Source of the DNA: Chloroflexota bacterium
GTDB taxonomy: Bacteria > Chloroflexota > Anaerolineae > Anaerolineales > Anaerolineaceae
NCBI GenBank assembly: GCA_023406965.1
Contig: JAEXTI010000447.1
Location: 1 to 58,477 of the forward strand
Direction: 5' to 3'
Length of the DNA stretch: 58,477 nt
Made by a program: the position numbers and the translations under genes. Each line of letters starts with the position of its first letter. Within the stretch, counting starts at the first letter, position 1. The notes below the pieces were generated by a model. It had not been told where the DNA came from, ran no database searches, and saw only the letters and a program-made list of their open reading frames with translations. Positions 10,613-20,149 of the stretch are shown piece by piece.

Positions 10613-10623
10613 AATGAGGGTAG

Positions 10624-12669
<2,046 letters not shown>

Positions 12670-12824
12670 TCACTTGTCGCTGAGTCACTGTGCAGATTGT
12701 GTCTCCCCGATTATACGCTGAATCATCCCGCTGGTTTACTAGCCATCTTAAGACCTAAGAACCGCCCTTCCAGAGTATGCATTACAAGATTCTGCCTTCA
12801 AATTGAGGAGAAATCCGATTTATG

Positions 12825-12853
12825 TTGACTTATGACACCTTATTTCCTATAAT
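12825..12853 (+). promoter_or_regulatory. Sigma-70 promoter of the AOR operon
   Basis: TTGACT at 12825-12830 and TATAAT at 12848-12853 with a 17-base spacer. The start point would be near 12860, leaving a leader of about 250 nt before the AOR start codon at 13113. The gene-free stretch 12664-13112 holds this promoter and the structured leader. Confidence 0.75.
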
Positions 12854-12894
12854 CAATATGCGGAAGCACGACCCGCACCCCCTCCGATTCACTG

Positions 12895-13038
12895 ACTCCC
12901 TCCGGGATAGGTGAACGATAAGGCATGGAGAGCAATTTCCATACCCGCCGTTGCGCAAAGGAGGACGATTCTGGTTTGTCGTTTGAACCAGATAGTCTAA
13001 TTTTGCGCCGTTTGCTTTAAAACGGCCAGTAAGGAGGG
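12895..13038 (+). promoter_or_regulatory. Probable molybdenum/tungsten cofactor riboswitch
   Basis: The leader folds around a closing helix of CCCTCC (12898-12903) with GGAGGG (13033-13038). Inside are three local stems: ATGGA/TCCAT near 12925-12942, TCTGGTT/AACCAGA at 12970-12976/12986-12992 and GCCGTTT/AAACGGC at 13007-13013/13020-13026. Unpaired blocks such as CTCCGGG, GGTGAACG, AAGGC and AAAGGAGGACG resemble what I recall of the Moco RNA motif, and the gene it precedes is a tungstopterin enzyme. The fold is my own pairing by eye; the class assignment is from memory of the motif. Metal preference (Mo or W) cannot be told. Confidence 0.6.
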
Positions 13039-13112
13039 TCCAGAATCTTATTCTCCCCCATACATCATCCGTAAACTATATCCAATCCGAATGAAGATTG
13101 AGGAGGTTTTCT

Positions 13113-14870
13113 ATGTGGTTCGTACGCGTAAATATGACTGATCTTTCTGCCAGCATTGAGGAAGCCCCGGAAGCCTATAAGATTTTAGGCGGCCGCGGCT
13201 TGACCTCGACCCTCGTCGCCCAAGAAGTTCCCCCCAAGTGCCACGCCCTGGGGCCTAACAACAAGCTGGTCTTTGCCCCCGGCATCGTCACCGGCACATC
13301 CGCCCCCACTTCGGCCCGTATTTCGGTGGGCGGCAAATCGCCCCTCACCGGCGGCATCAAGGAAGCCAACGCAGGCACCTCCTGGGCCGCTGATATCGCT
13401 GTCATGGGCATCCAGGCCATCATTGTGGAAGGCTTCCCTAAAGAAAAAGGCAAGTATTGGGGCATCAGTGTTAGCATGGACGGCAACAAACCCAAGGTGG
13501 AGTTCTTTGACGCCACCGAGTATACGGGCAAGCCCCTCCCGCAGGTCTTCCCCGATGTCTACGCCCGCTTCGGCGATCGCATCTCTATCTGCAGCATCGG
13601 CATGGCCGCTGAACACGGTTACGGCAACTCGGGCGTTGTGTTCAATGACCAGGCCAAACGCGCCAGCCGTTATGCCGGGCGCGGCGGCCTCGGCGCGGTA
13701 ATGAGCTCGAAAGGCCTAAAGCTGATCGTCCTCAAGCGCGAAGGCGCGCCGGGCGTCAAGATCGTGGACCATGCCCTCTTTGACCAGGGCCGCAAGAACA
13801 TGATCGAAGCCCTGCGCACCCACGCCATCACCAAGCCCAAGGGCGGCCTGAACACCTACGGCACCGCTGTTCTGGTCAACATCATGAACGAAGCGGGCGG
13901 TCTGCCCACCCGCAACTTCAGCAGCGGACGCTTTGAAGGCGCTCCCAAGATCGCCGGTGAAGCCATCTTCGAGACCAACAAGCAGCGCATCGGCAAGGAG
14001 CTTTACAACCATGCTTGCAGCCCCGGCTGCATCATTCAATGCTCCAATACCGTCCACAAACCCGATGGCACTGAGCACACCTCCTGCCTCGAATATGAAT
14101 CCGACTGGGCCTTGGGCGCCGACTGCGGCATCGATAACCTGGACCAGATTGCCGAACTGAACGAACTGTGCAACAACTACGGCCTCGATACCATCGAGAC
14201 CGGCGTTGCCATTGGCGCGGCCATGGAAGCCGGGGTCATCCCCTTCGGCGACGGGGCCGGAGCCATCGACCTCGTCCACCAGATGGGCAAGGGCACCCCG
14301 CTTGGCCGCATCCTGGGCGGCGGCGCCGAAATGGTCGGCAAGGCCTTTGGAGTCACCCGCATCCCCACGGTCAAGGGCCAGGGCATGCCTGCCTATGAAC
14401 CGCGCGCCGTGAAAGGCATCGGCATCACCTATGCCACCACAACCATGGGCGCCGATCACACCGCCGGCTACACAATCGCACCCGAAATCCTGGGCGTCAT
14501 GGGCAAGCAGGACCCCCTCAGCCCCGAAGGCAAGGCCGCCCTCAGCCGCGCCTTCCAAGCCACCACCGCCTTCATCGACTCCTCCGGCCACTGCCTGTTC
14601 ATCGCCTTCGCCATCCTCGACATCGCCGCCGGTTACCAGGGCATGCTGGATGAATGCAACGGCGTCCTGGGCACCAGTTGGACCGCGCAGGATATTCTCG
14701 ATTACGGTGGCAAGATCCTCAAGATCGAGCGCGCCTTCAACGAAGCCGCCGGCATCGGCAAGGAAGCTGACCGAATGCCCGAATTCATGAAGACTGAGCC
14801 GCTCCCGCCGCACAATCAGGTCTTCGACGTGCCCGACGAAGCCCTCGACTCCGTCTTCGGCGACCTCTAA
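13113..14870 (+). CDS. aor: Aldehyde:ferredoxin oxidoreductase (tungsten enzyme)
   Basis: 585 residues from the ATG at 13113, which has GAGGAGG 8 bases upstream; an upstream TTG at 13098 lies inside that ribosome site. AOR N-terminal domain: GGRGLTSTLVAQEVPP and APGIVTGTSAPTSARISVGGKSPLTGGIKEANAGT, which bind the bis-tungstopterin; RYAGRGGLGAVMSSKGLKLIV follows. Cluster cysteines are in CSPGCIIQC (CX3CX3C, where classical archaeal AOR has CX2CX3C), with a fourth probably in SGHC near residue 500. It oxidises aldehydes to acids with ferredoxin, or runs in reverse. First gene of the operon, followed by a dedicated maturase and MoaD-like proteins. Substrate unknown. Confidence 0.93.
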   Translation: MWFVRVNMTDLSASIEEAPEAYKILGGRGLTSTLVAQEVPPKCHALGPNNKLVFAPGIVTGTSAPTSARISVGGKSPLTGGIKEANAGTSWAADIAVMGIQAIIVEGFPKEKGKYWGISVSMDGNKPKVEFFDATEYTGKPLPQVFPDVYARFGDRISICSIGMAAEHGYGNSGVVFNDQAKRASRYAGRGGLGAVMSSKGLKLIVLKREGAPGVKIVDHALFDQGRKNMIEALRTHAITKPKGGLNTYGTAVLVNIMNEAGGLPTRNFSSGRFEGAPKIAGEAIFETNKQRIGKELYNHACSPGCIIQCSNTVHKPDGTEHTSCLEYESDWALGADCGIDNLDQIAELNELCNNYGLDTIETGVAIGAAMEAGVIPFGDGAGAIDLVHQMGKGTPLGRILGGGAEMVGKAFGVTRIPTVKGQGMPAYEPRAVKGIGITYATTTMGADHTAGYTIAPEILGVMGKQDPLSPEGKAALSRAFQATTAFIDSSGHCLFIAFAILDIAAGYQGMLDECNGVLGTSWTAQDILDYGGKILKIERAFNEAAGIGKEADRMPEFMKTEPLPPHNQVFDVPDEALDSVFGDL

Positions 14871-14882
14871 ACCAATCCTTTT

Positions 14883-14910
14883 CCGGGGAGGGAGACAACT
14901 CCCTCCCCGG
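14883..14910 (+). terminator. Perfect 12-bp hairpin between AOR and maturase genes
   Basis: Arms 14883-14894 and 14899-14910 with an ACAA loop. Only CTTTAC follows, so it is likely a partial terminator or an mRNA-stabilising stem that leaves AOR made in excess of the downstream maturation genes. It lies 12 bases after the AOR stop. Confidence 0.6.
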
Positions 14911-14934
14911 CTTTACAGGTGAATACCAGAACTC

Positions 14935-16122
14935 ATGCCTCTCATCTCAAAATCCCCACAACATACCATCCAATTACCCGCCGATTTCGTCGAACGGCGG
15001 CGGCTGCCGGATGAAATGGAATTTTGGCTGGATGAGCGCGAAGGCGACATCATCCTGCACCCGCGCCTGCCCGATGCCAAAAAGCTGTACATCGAAGCCA
15101 CCACCGGCTGCAACCTTCAGTGCCGCACCTGCATCCGCAATGTGTGGTCCGACCCGCTGGCCCCCATGAAGGCCGACACCTTCAAGAAAATTTTGGCATC
15201 TCTCGACAGTCTGCCGCGCCTGGAACGGGTGGTGTTCACCAGCTTTGGCGAGCCTCTCACCCACCCGCGCATCCTGGACATGATCGAAGCCGTGCGCAAT
15301 AAGGGATTAGAAGTCACGTTGGGCAGCAACGGCCTGCTGCTCAAGCCCCGCATCGCCCGTGAACTCATCCGCCTGGGCGTCGACCGCCTGATGGTATCCA
15401 TCGACGGCGGCCGCCCCGAGACCTATGAAAACGTGCGCGGCGCGCAGCTCAACCCCATCGTCGAGAACATCATCAAGCTCAACGAACTCAAGCATGAGAT
15501 GGGCTCGCTGTTTCCTTCGGTGGGGGTCGAATTCGTCATCATGCAGAGCAATGCCGATGAGATCAAAGAGTTGGCTATGCTGGCCACAAAACTCAACGTC
15601 TCGCGGGTGCTGGTCAGCAACGTACTACCCTATTCCGAGGATATGCGCTCAGAAGTGCTTTATGGGCACGAACCCATCGAGCCATTCAAAACCTCCAGCT
15701 GGGCCATCCGCGCCGGTGCGTGGGTCAGTTGGGCCACCATGGAACTTCCGCGCATGCACTGGGGCGCCGAACGCCGCTGCCGATTCATCCAGGACAAGGC
15801 CATTGTGGTCGGCTGGGATGGAAAAGTCGCGCCCTGCTACGCCCTTTCCCACAACTACAGCTACTACGCCATCGACGGCTTGAACAAGCAGGTCAGCCGT
15901 TACGTCCTGGGCAATGTTCACGACCAATCGCTGGGCGACATCTGGATGTCCGAAGAATATGTGCGCTTCCGCAGCGAAGTGCAGTCTTACCACTTCCCCT
16001 CTTGCCCCGATTGCGACCTACGCGCCACATGCGACCTGCGCAAAGTCAACGAAGGCTGCTGGGGGTGGAACCCCTCCTGTGCCGACTGCCTGTGGGCGCA
16101 GGATATTATCCGCTGTCCGTGA
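14935..16122 (+). CDS. Radical SAM maturase for tungsten-cofactor oxidoreductase
   Basis: 395 residues. A short N-terminal domain (QLPADFVERRRLPDEMEFWL) is followed by the radical SAM core with CNLQCRTC (CX3CX2C, residues ~59-66) and the usual FTSFGEPLTHPRI and MVSIDGG strands. A cysteine-rich SPASM-like C-terminus (CPDCDLRATCDLR...CWGWNPSCADC, ~350-385) binds auxiliary Fe-S clusters. Domain order and position directly after AOR match the family of radical SAM maturases that accompany tungsten-cofactor oxidoreductases. The chemical step it performs is not established, to my knowledge. The gene is 64 bases after AOR; its stop overlaps a possible GTG for the next gene. Confidence 0.88.
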   Translation: MPLISKSPQHTIQLPADFVERRRLPDEMEFWLDEREGDIILHPRLPDAKKLYIEATTGCNLQCRTCIRNVWSDPLAPMKADTFKKILASLDSLPRLERVVFTSFGEPLTHPRILDMIEAVRNKGLEVTLGSNGLLLKPRIARELIRLGVDRLMVSIDGGRPETYENVRGAQLNPIVENIIKLNELKHEMGSLFPSVGVEFVIMQSNADEIKELAMLATKLNVSRVLVSNVLPYSEDMRSEVLYGHEPIEPFKTSSWAIRAGAWVSWATMELPRMHWGAERRCRFIQDKAIVVGWDGKVAPCYALSHNYSYYAIDGLNKQVSRYVLGNVHDQSLGDIWMSEEYVRFRSEVQSYHFPSCPDCDLRATCDLRKVNEGCWGWNPSCADCLWAQDIIRCP

Positions 16123-16130
16123 ACCCGACC

Positions 16131-16373
16131 ATGCACGTACGAGTTAAGCTCTTTGCCACCCTGGGGAACTTCGCGCCCGTTAGCGGTTTTCCCGGCACAC
16201 CCTTCGAGATGGATCTACCCCAAGGGGCTGATTTGTCGGAATTGATTGATCGGCTCCAAATTCCAGCAGAATCGGTTAAAATAGCATTTGTGAACGGTAT
16301 CATCCAACCGCCGGATTTTGTTCTCACCGACGGCGATGACGTTGGCATCTTTCCCCCCATTGGAGGAGGATAA
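16131..16373 (+). CDS. MoaD/ThiS-like sulfur carrier protein
   Basis: 80 residues from the ATG at 16131; a GTG at 16119 overlapping the maturase stop is a possible alternative. Ubiquitin-like fold: MHVRVKLFATLG, a helix LSELIDRL, and the ending VGIFPPIGGG with the C-terminal Gly-Gly that is adenylated and thiocarboxylated. It probably supplies sulfur for the dithiolene of the pterin cofactor used by AOR. The tight operon position after the maturase supports an AOR-specific role. Confidence 0.87.
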   Translation: MHVRVKLFATLGNFAPVSGFPGTPFEMDLPQGADLSELIDRLQIPAESVKIAFVNGIIQPPDFVLTDGDDVGIFPPIGGG

Positions 16374-16374
16374 C

Positions 16375-16767
16375 ATGGCAGACATGACATTGGACGTTTG
16401 GCTTTACGGTGACCTCACCCGATATGGCGGAGATTCTGCCGGTCCCGGATACGCCAATCCCAAGGTGCAGCTTCCCGAGGGCGCCACAGTCGGCGAATTG
16501 CTGGTTTATCTCGGCCTACCCACCGAAGAACGCGGCATCACCTTCATCAATGGCGACCTCAGCGCCATGCCCGGCTTGCAGCCCGATCTGAGCCACCCTC
16601 TCAAAAACGGCGACCGCATCGCCTTTTTCCACCTGACCAGTATGTGGCCTTTCCAATACCGCCACGGCGCCGCCATGATCGGCGAAATGAAGGATGCCAT
16701 GTTCTCCAGCGAAGATCAAGGCTTGCACCATGCCTACGACGGTCCCCACGAAGACGGAGAAGAATAA
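16375..16767 (+). CDS. MoaD/ThiS-like protein with extended C-terminus lacking GG
   Basis: 130 residues from the ATG at 16375, which overlaps the GGAGGAGG ribosome site of the previous gene end and follows its stop by one base. The first ~85 residues have the same ubiquitin-like pattern (LDVWLYGDL, GATVGELLVYLGLP, ITFINGDL, LKNGDRIAFF). There is then a ~40-residue tail (MWPFQYRHGAAMIGEMKDAMF) ending HEDGEE. It lacks the terminal Gly-Gly, so it is unlikely to act as a normal sulfur carrier. It may be an AOR partner or a cofactor-insertion chaperone; that is inference from context only. Confidence 0.8.
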   Translation: MADMTLDVWLYGDLTRYGGDSAGPGYANPKVQLPEGATVGELLVYLGLPTEERGITFINGDLSAMPGLQPDLSHPLKNGDRIAFFHLTSMWPFQYRHGAAMIGEMKDAMFSSEDQGLHHAYDGPHEDGEE

Positions 16768-16835
16768 CGCGACTCGCTCATCTCCTGTTTCGGTGCTAAA
16801 ATTTTCACATCCCCACCATCCCCCACAGAGGAACC

Positions 16836-17726
16836 ATGAAATACGATAATCGCGAAGACATCCTTCAACTCACCCCCTTATGGACCGGCGAGCGCTTCGA
16901 AAATGGCCGCCCGCGCATCTCCGATGACATCCTGCGCCGCTTCCGGGTTGTCACCACCGAAGAGGCCTGGGGCGTGCTTTGGGATCAAGGCTACAAGTAT
17001 CAGTTCCAGGGCGATTGGAAAGTTTCGCAGCCGGGCAAAATCCTGGTGGGCCGCGCCGTGACCGCTGTCATGGTGCCCAAGCGCCCCGATCTGGACACTA
17101 CCCTCCTGGATTACGGGCACAACGTGGAAGGGCGCAAGGGTTTCTTCAACTCCTGGCCCCTCGAAACAATGGTGGAAGATGATGTCCTGGTGGTGGACCT
17201 GTTCGACAAGATCTACGGCGGCACCTATGTGGGCGGCAATCTGTCCACGGCCATTTCGCGGCGCACCAAGCGCGGTGGCGCCGTGATTTGGGGCGGCATC
17301 CGCGACGTACAGCAGGTCATGGAAATTGACAATATCCAGATTTTCTACCGCGGCAACGACCCCACCCCCATCTGGGACGTGACCCTGACCGGTTTCAACG
17401 TGCCCTGCCGCATCGGCAATGCCATTTGCATGCCCGGCGACCTGGTCCTGGGCACACCTGCGGGGGTCATTTTCGTACCGCCGCACCTGGCCGAAATTTG
17501 CTGCGTGCGGGCCGAGAAGGTCAACGTGCGCGACCGCTTTGGCCTGCAGCGCCTGCGCGAAGCCAAATACACCACCGCGCAAATCGACTCGATGTGGTCC
17601 GATGAAATCTGGGCCGACTTCCACGAGTGGCGCAAAGACAACACCCCGCCGGAATACATGCACCTCGATTGGACCAATGAAGAAGAAGAAATGCGCAAGC
17701 GCCAAACCGGCCCCACCATTGCATAA
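16836..17726 (+). CDS. RraA-family protein (demethylmenaquinone methyltransferase-like fold)
   Basis: 296 residues. The central region shows the RraA/HMG-aldolase fold: PGKILVGRAVTAVMVP, VEDDVLVVDLFDKIYGGTYVGGNLSTAISRRTKRGGAVIWGGIRD and PGDLVLGTPAGVIFVPPHLAE, with the acid and arginine expected around the metal site (GGIRD). Extra N- and C-terminal segments make it longer than RraA itself (~160 residues). Relatives act as class II aldolases or decarboxylases or as RNase E inhibitors. Position in the AOR operon (68-base gap, strong terminator after it) suggests it processes the carboxylate or aldehyde substrate, for instance by releasing an aldehyde for AOR. Substrate unknown. Confidence 0.8.
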   Translation: MKYDNREDILQLTPLWTGERFENGRPRISDDILRRFRVVTTEEAWGVLWDQGYKYQFQGDWKVSQPGKILVGRAVTAVMVPKRPDLDTTLLDYGHNVEGRKGFFNSWPLETMVEDDVLVVDLFDKIYGGTYVGGNLSTAISRRTKRGGAVIWGGIRDVQQVMEIDNIQIFYRGNDPTPIWDVTLTGFNVPCRIGNAICMPGDLVLGTPAGVIFVPPHLAEICCVRAEKVNVRDRFGLQRLREAKYTTAQIDSMWSDEIWADFHEWRKDNTPPEYMHLDWTNEEEEMRKRQTGPTIA

Positions 17727-17743
17727 GAGACATTGTTAAGCAC

Positions 17744-17787
17744 AACAGCCGTGACAGGTTTTGAAAACCTGCCACGGCTGTTTTTTT
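17744..17787 (+). terminator. Strong terminator of the AOR operon
   Basis: Nineteen-base arms at 17744-17762 and 17764-17782 (one mismatch) followed by seven T at 17781-17787, starting 17 bases after the stop of the RraA-family gene. The stem core shares GACAGGT with the terminator near 2.78 kb. Confidence 0.88.
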
Positions 17788-17792
17788 CAGAA

Positions 17793-17844
17793 GGGTGCAG
17801 CTCGACTCTGGTTCAAAGTCTGCTATTCTCATTCCGCTGCACCC
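17793..17844. repeat. REP-like palindromic repeat, copy 3 (compensatory change)
   Basis: GGGTGCAG at 17793-17800 pairs with CTGCACCC at 17837-17844. Compared with copies 1 and 2 both arms changed (C to T and G to A), keeping the pair, while the 44-base arm spacing is unchanged. The following ATTCGCGCTTATTTGCG tail is shared with copy 2. Confidence 0.72.
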
Positions 17845-17934
17845 CTACCAGATCATTCGCGCTTATTTGCGTCCATTCGCGGATTTTTTCTTCTCCGCTA
17901 TAATTGGATTCACCTCACCTTTCAGGAGACCCTC

Positions 17935-18951
17935 ATGAGAATCCTCTTCATCGGCGGCACCGGCCTCATCTCCTCGGCCTGCTCCGATCTGGCCCTCCAG
18001 CGCGGGCACGACCTGACCCTGCTCAACCGCTCCGCCTCCACCAAATACCCCGCCCCTCCCGGCGCAACACTGATCACCGCCGATGTGCGCGCCGACGAAG
18101 CTGCTGTCAGCGAGCTGCTCTCTAGACAGCATTTCGATGTAGTCGTCGATTGGATCGCCTTCACCCTCGCCGACATCGAGCGCGACCTGCGTCTCTTCTC
18201 CGGCAAGACAAGTCAGTTTGTCTTTATCAGCTCCGCCAGCGCCTATGAAAAACCGCCCTCTCATTACATTGTCACTGAAGATACCCCTCTGGCCAATCCC
18301 CACTGGCAGTACTCGCGCAACAAGATAGCCTGCGAGCAGCGCCTGATGGACGAATACCGCCAAAACGGCTTTCCCGTCACCATCATCCGCCCTTCGCTCA
18401 CCTACGGCCCCTCGCAGATCCCCTTATGCGTGGGCAGTTGGAATCATCCCTACACCGTCATCCAGCGCATGAAAGAAGGCCGCCCGGTCATCGTCCCCGG
18501 CGACGGCACTTCTCTATGGACCGTGACCTGGAACGGGGATTTCGCCGTGGGCCTGCTGGGGCTGTTCTGCAACCCCGCCGCCCTAGGTGAAGCCTTCCAC
18601 ATCACCTCCGACGAAGTCCTCACCTGGGACCAGATTTACCAGGAAACCGCCCGCGCTGTCGGCGTGCCCCCCAACCTGGTGCACATCCCTTCGGAACTCA
18701 TTGCCGCTTACGACCCGGATATGTGGGGTAGCCTGATCGGCGACAAAGCCCACAGCGCCGTCTACGACAACAGTAAGATCAAGCGCTTCGTGCCTGAGTT
18801 CAATGCCAAAGTCACCTGGGCCGAGGGCGTACGGCGCTCGCTGGCCTGGTTTGATGCCGACCCAGACCGGCAGTCCATTGACCAGCCTGCCAACGAAACC
18901 TGGGACCGTACCATCGCAGCCTACCAGAAAGCATTTCCTCCCAAAGATTAA
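17935..18951 (+). CDS. Extended SDR / NAD-dependent epimerase-dehydratase
   Basis: 338 residues from the ATG at 17935 with TTCAGGAG upstream; a -10-like TATAAT sits at 17899. The start MRILFIGGTGLISSAC is the NAD(P)-binding glycine motif and HWQYSRNK gives the YxxxK catalytic pair. FISSASAY provides the serine region, and RPSLTYGPSQIP is the usual extended-SDR segment. It is closest in outline to atypical sugar epimerase/dehydratases that act on nucleotide sugars; substrate unknown. Its stop codon overlaps the stop of the convergent MFS gene (TTAA at 18948-18951). Confidence 0.86.
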   Translation: MRILFIGGTGLISSACSDLALQRGHDLTLLNRSASTKYPAPPGATLITADVRADEAAVSELLSRQHFDVVVDWIAFTLADIERDLRLFSGKTSQFVFISSASAYEKPPSHYIVTEDTPLANPHWQYSRNKIACEQRLMDEYRQNGFPVTIIRPSLTYGPSQIPLCVGSWNHPYTVIQRMKEGRPVIVPGDGTSLWTVTWNGDFAVGLLGLFCNPAALGEAFHITSDEVLTWDQIYQETARAVGVPPNLVHIPSELIAAYDPDMWGSLIGDKAHSAVYDNSKIKRFVPEFNAKVTWAEGVRRSLAWFDADPDRQSIDQPANETWDRTIAAYQKAFPPKD

Positions 18952-20114
18952 CCAGCCGCCTTCTTTCGCAACGCCAGTAGGCTGACCAAGAACCCCAACA
19001 GCAGGATACCCGCGCCGCTCAGAAACGGGTATCCTGTGTTTATATCGAACAACCATCCTGCCCACAACGGCCCAATTACCCGTCCCAGACTCGCCGAGGC
19101 GCTGTTCATGCCCATCACCGCGCCTTGATGCTCCCCGGCAAAAACTGAAATATGCGCATTCATCGCGGGGCCCATGAGCGCCAGCCCCAGGCACAGGATG
19201 CTGACCGCGGTCATCATGGATGAAAAGTTCACTGCCACCAGGATGCCCAGCATCCCCGCCGCTCCCACCAGCAGCCCGCCGCTGATCACCACCCTTTCCC
19301 CCACCCATTTCGTCAGGCGCTCGGTCAGCAACCCCTGCGCCAGGATCATGATGCCGCCAATCGCCATCCACAGCCAACCCACCTGGGCAGTGTCAAAAGC
19401 CAGACGCTGCACCAGGTACAGCCCGATGATACTTTGAAAGTTCGCCAACCCCACCGCCATAATGAAAATGAGTAAGAGCAGCACGCCCGCCGGGCCTATC
19501 AGCACCGCTCGCGCCGCCGCCAGGTTGAAGCCCTTTCTTTCTTTGCGTTGGGCGATCTTCTCTTGCGCCTCCGGCAAAATCAAAGCCACCAAAACCAAAG
19601 CCAGCGCCGCCAGCCCCGAACCCAGAAAGAACGGAAACGAAAATGAGTCTGCGGAAAGCCAGCCGCCCACCAGCGGCCCCAGCACCACGCCCGCCCCCAT
19701 CGCGGCGCCCAACTTGCCCATCCCGCCGCTGCGCTCCTTCTCGGGCGCGTTGTCGCCGATGTAAGCCATCGCGGTGGGCATGGTGGCCGAAGAAAGGATG
19801 CCCGACAGCACTCTGGCAAAGAAGAGCATCGGAAAGGTTTTTGCCAATCCAAACAATAGCAGCGCAACCGCATAGCCAAGGATGCCCAGCATCAAAATGG
19901 GTTTTCGACCTACCCGATCCGAGGCGATGCCCCACAATGGAGCGAAGATGAGCTGCATGAGCGCATAACTGGAGGTCATCCAGCCCATCTCGGTCCCACC
20001 CGCACCCAACTGGGTGATCAGGAAGGGCATCACCGGCATGACCATGCCGTAACCCAGCATCACCACCAGCAAGGTGAAGCTCAAAATCCACACGTTTTTC
20101 TGCGTTGTGTTCAT
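18948..20114 (-). CDS. MFS drug:H+ antiporter (TetA-like, 12 TM)
   Basis: 388 residues from the ATG at 20114, 35 bases after the PEP-synthase-like gene. About 12 hydrophobic segments are apparent. The loop 2-3 signature GIASDRVGRKPIL, the motif GRVIGPLWAGW in the second half and VLGPLVGGWL mark a DHA1/TetA-like exporter. It probably exports a drug or metabolite by proton antiport. It is the last gene of the TetR / PEP-synthase-like / MFS unit, consistent with inducible resistance: one enzyme that modifies, one pump that exports. Substrate not predictable. Confidence 0.9.
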   Translation of the reverse strand: MNTTQKNVWILSFTLLVVMLGYGMVMPVMPFLITQLGAGGTEMGWMTSSYALMQLIFAPLWGIASDRVGRKPILMLGILGYAVALLLFGLAKTFPMLFFARVLSGILSSATMPTAMAYIGDNAPEKERSGGMGKLGAAMGAGVVLGPLVGGWLSADSFSFPFFLGSGLAALALVLVALILPEAQEKIAQRKERKGFNLAAARAVLIGPAGVLLLLIFIMAVGLANFQSIIGLYLVQRLAFDTAQVGWLWMAIGGIMILAQGLLTERLTKWVGERVVISGGLLVGAAGMLGILVAVNFSSMMTAVSILCLGLALMGPAMNAHISVFAGEHQGAVMGMNSASASLGRVIGPLWAGWLFDINTGYPFLSGAGILLLGFLVSLLALRKKAAG

Positions 20115-20149
20115 AGTTCGCTTTTTCGATTGTTCGCGCCAGCCCCATG

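Noticed and set aside
17899..17904. Full promoter for the SDR gene
   Set aside because: TATAAT is present, but no -35 element lies at an acceptable distance, so only the -10-like word is mentioned.
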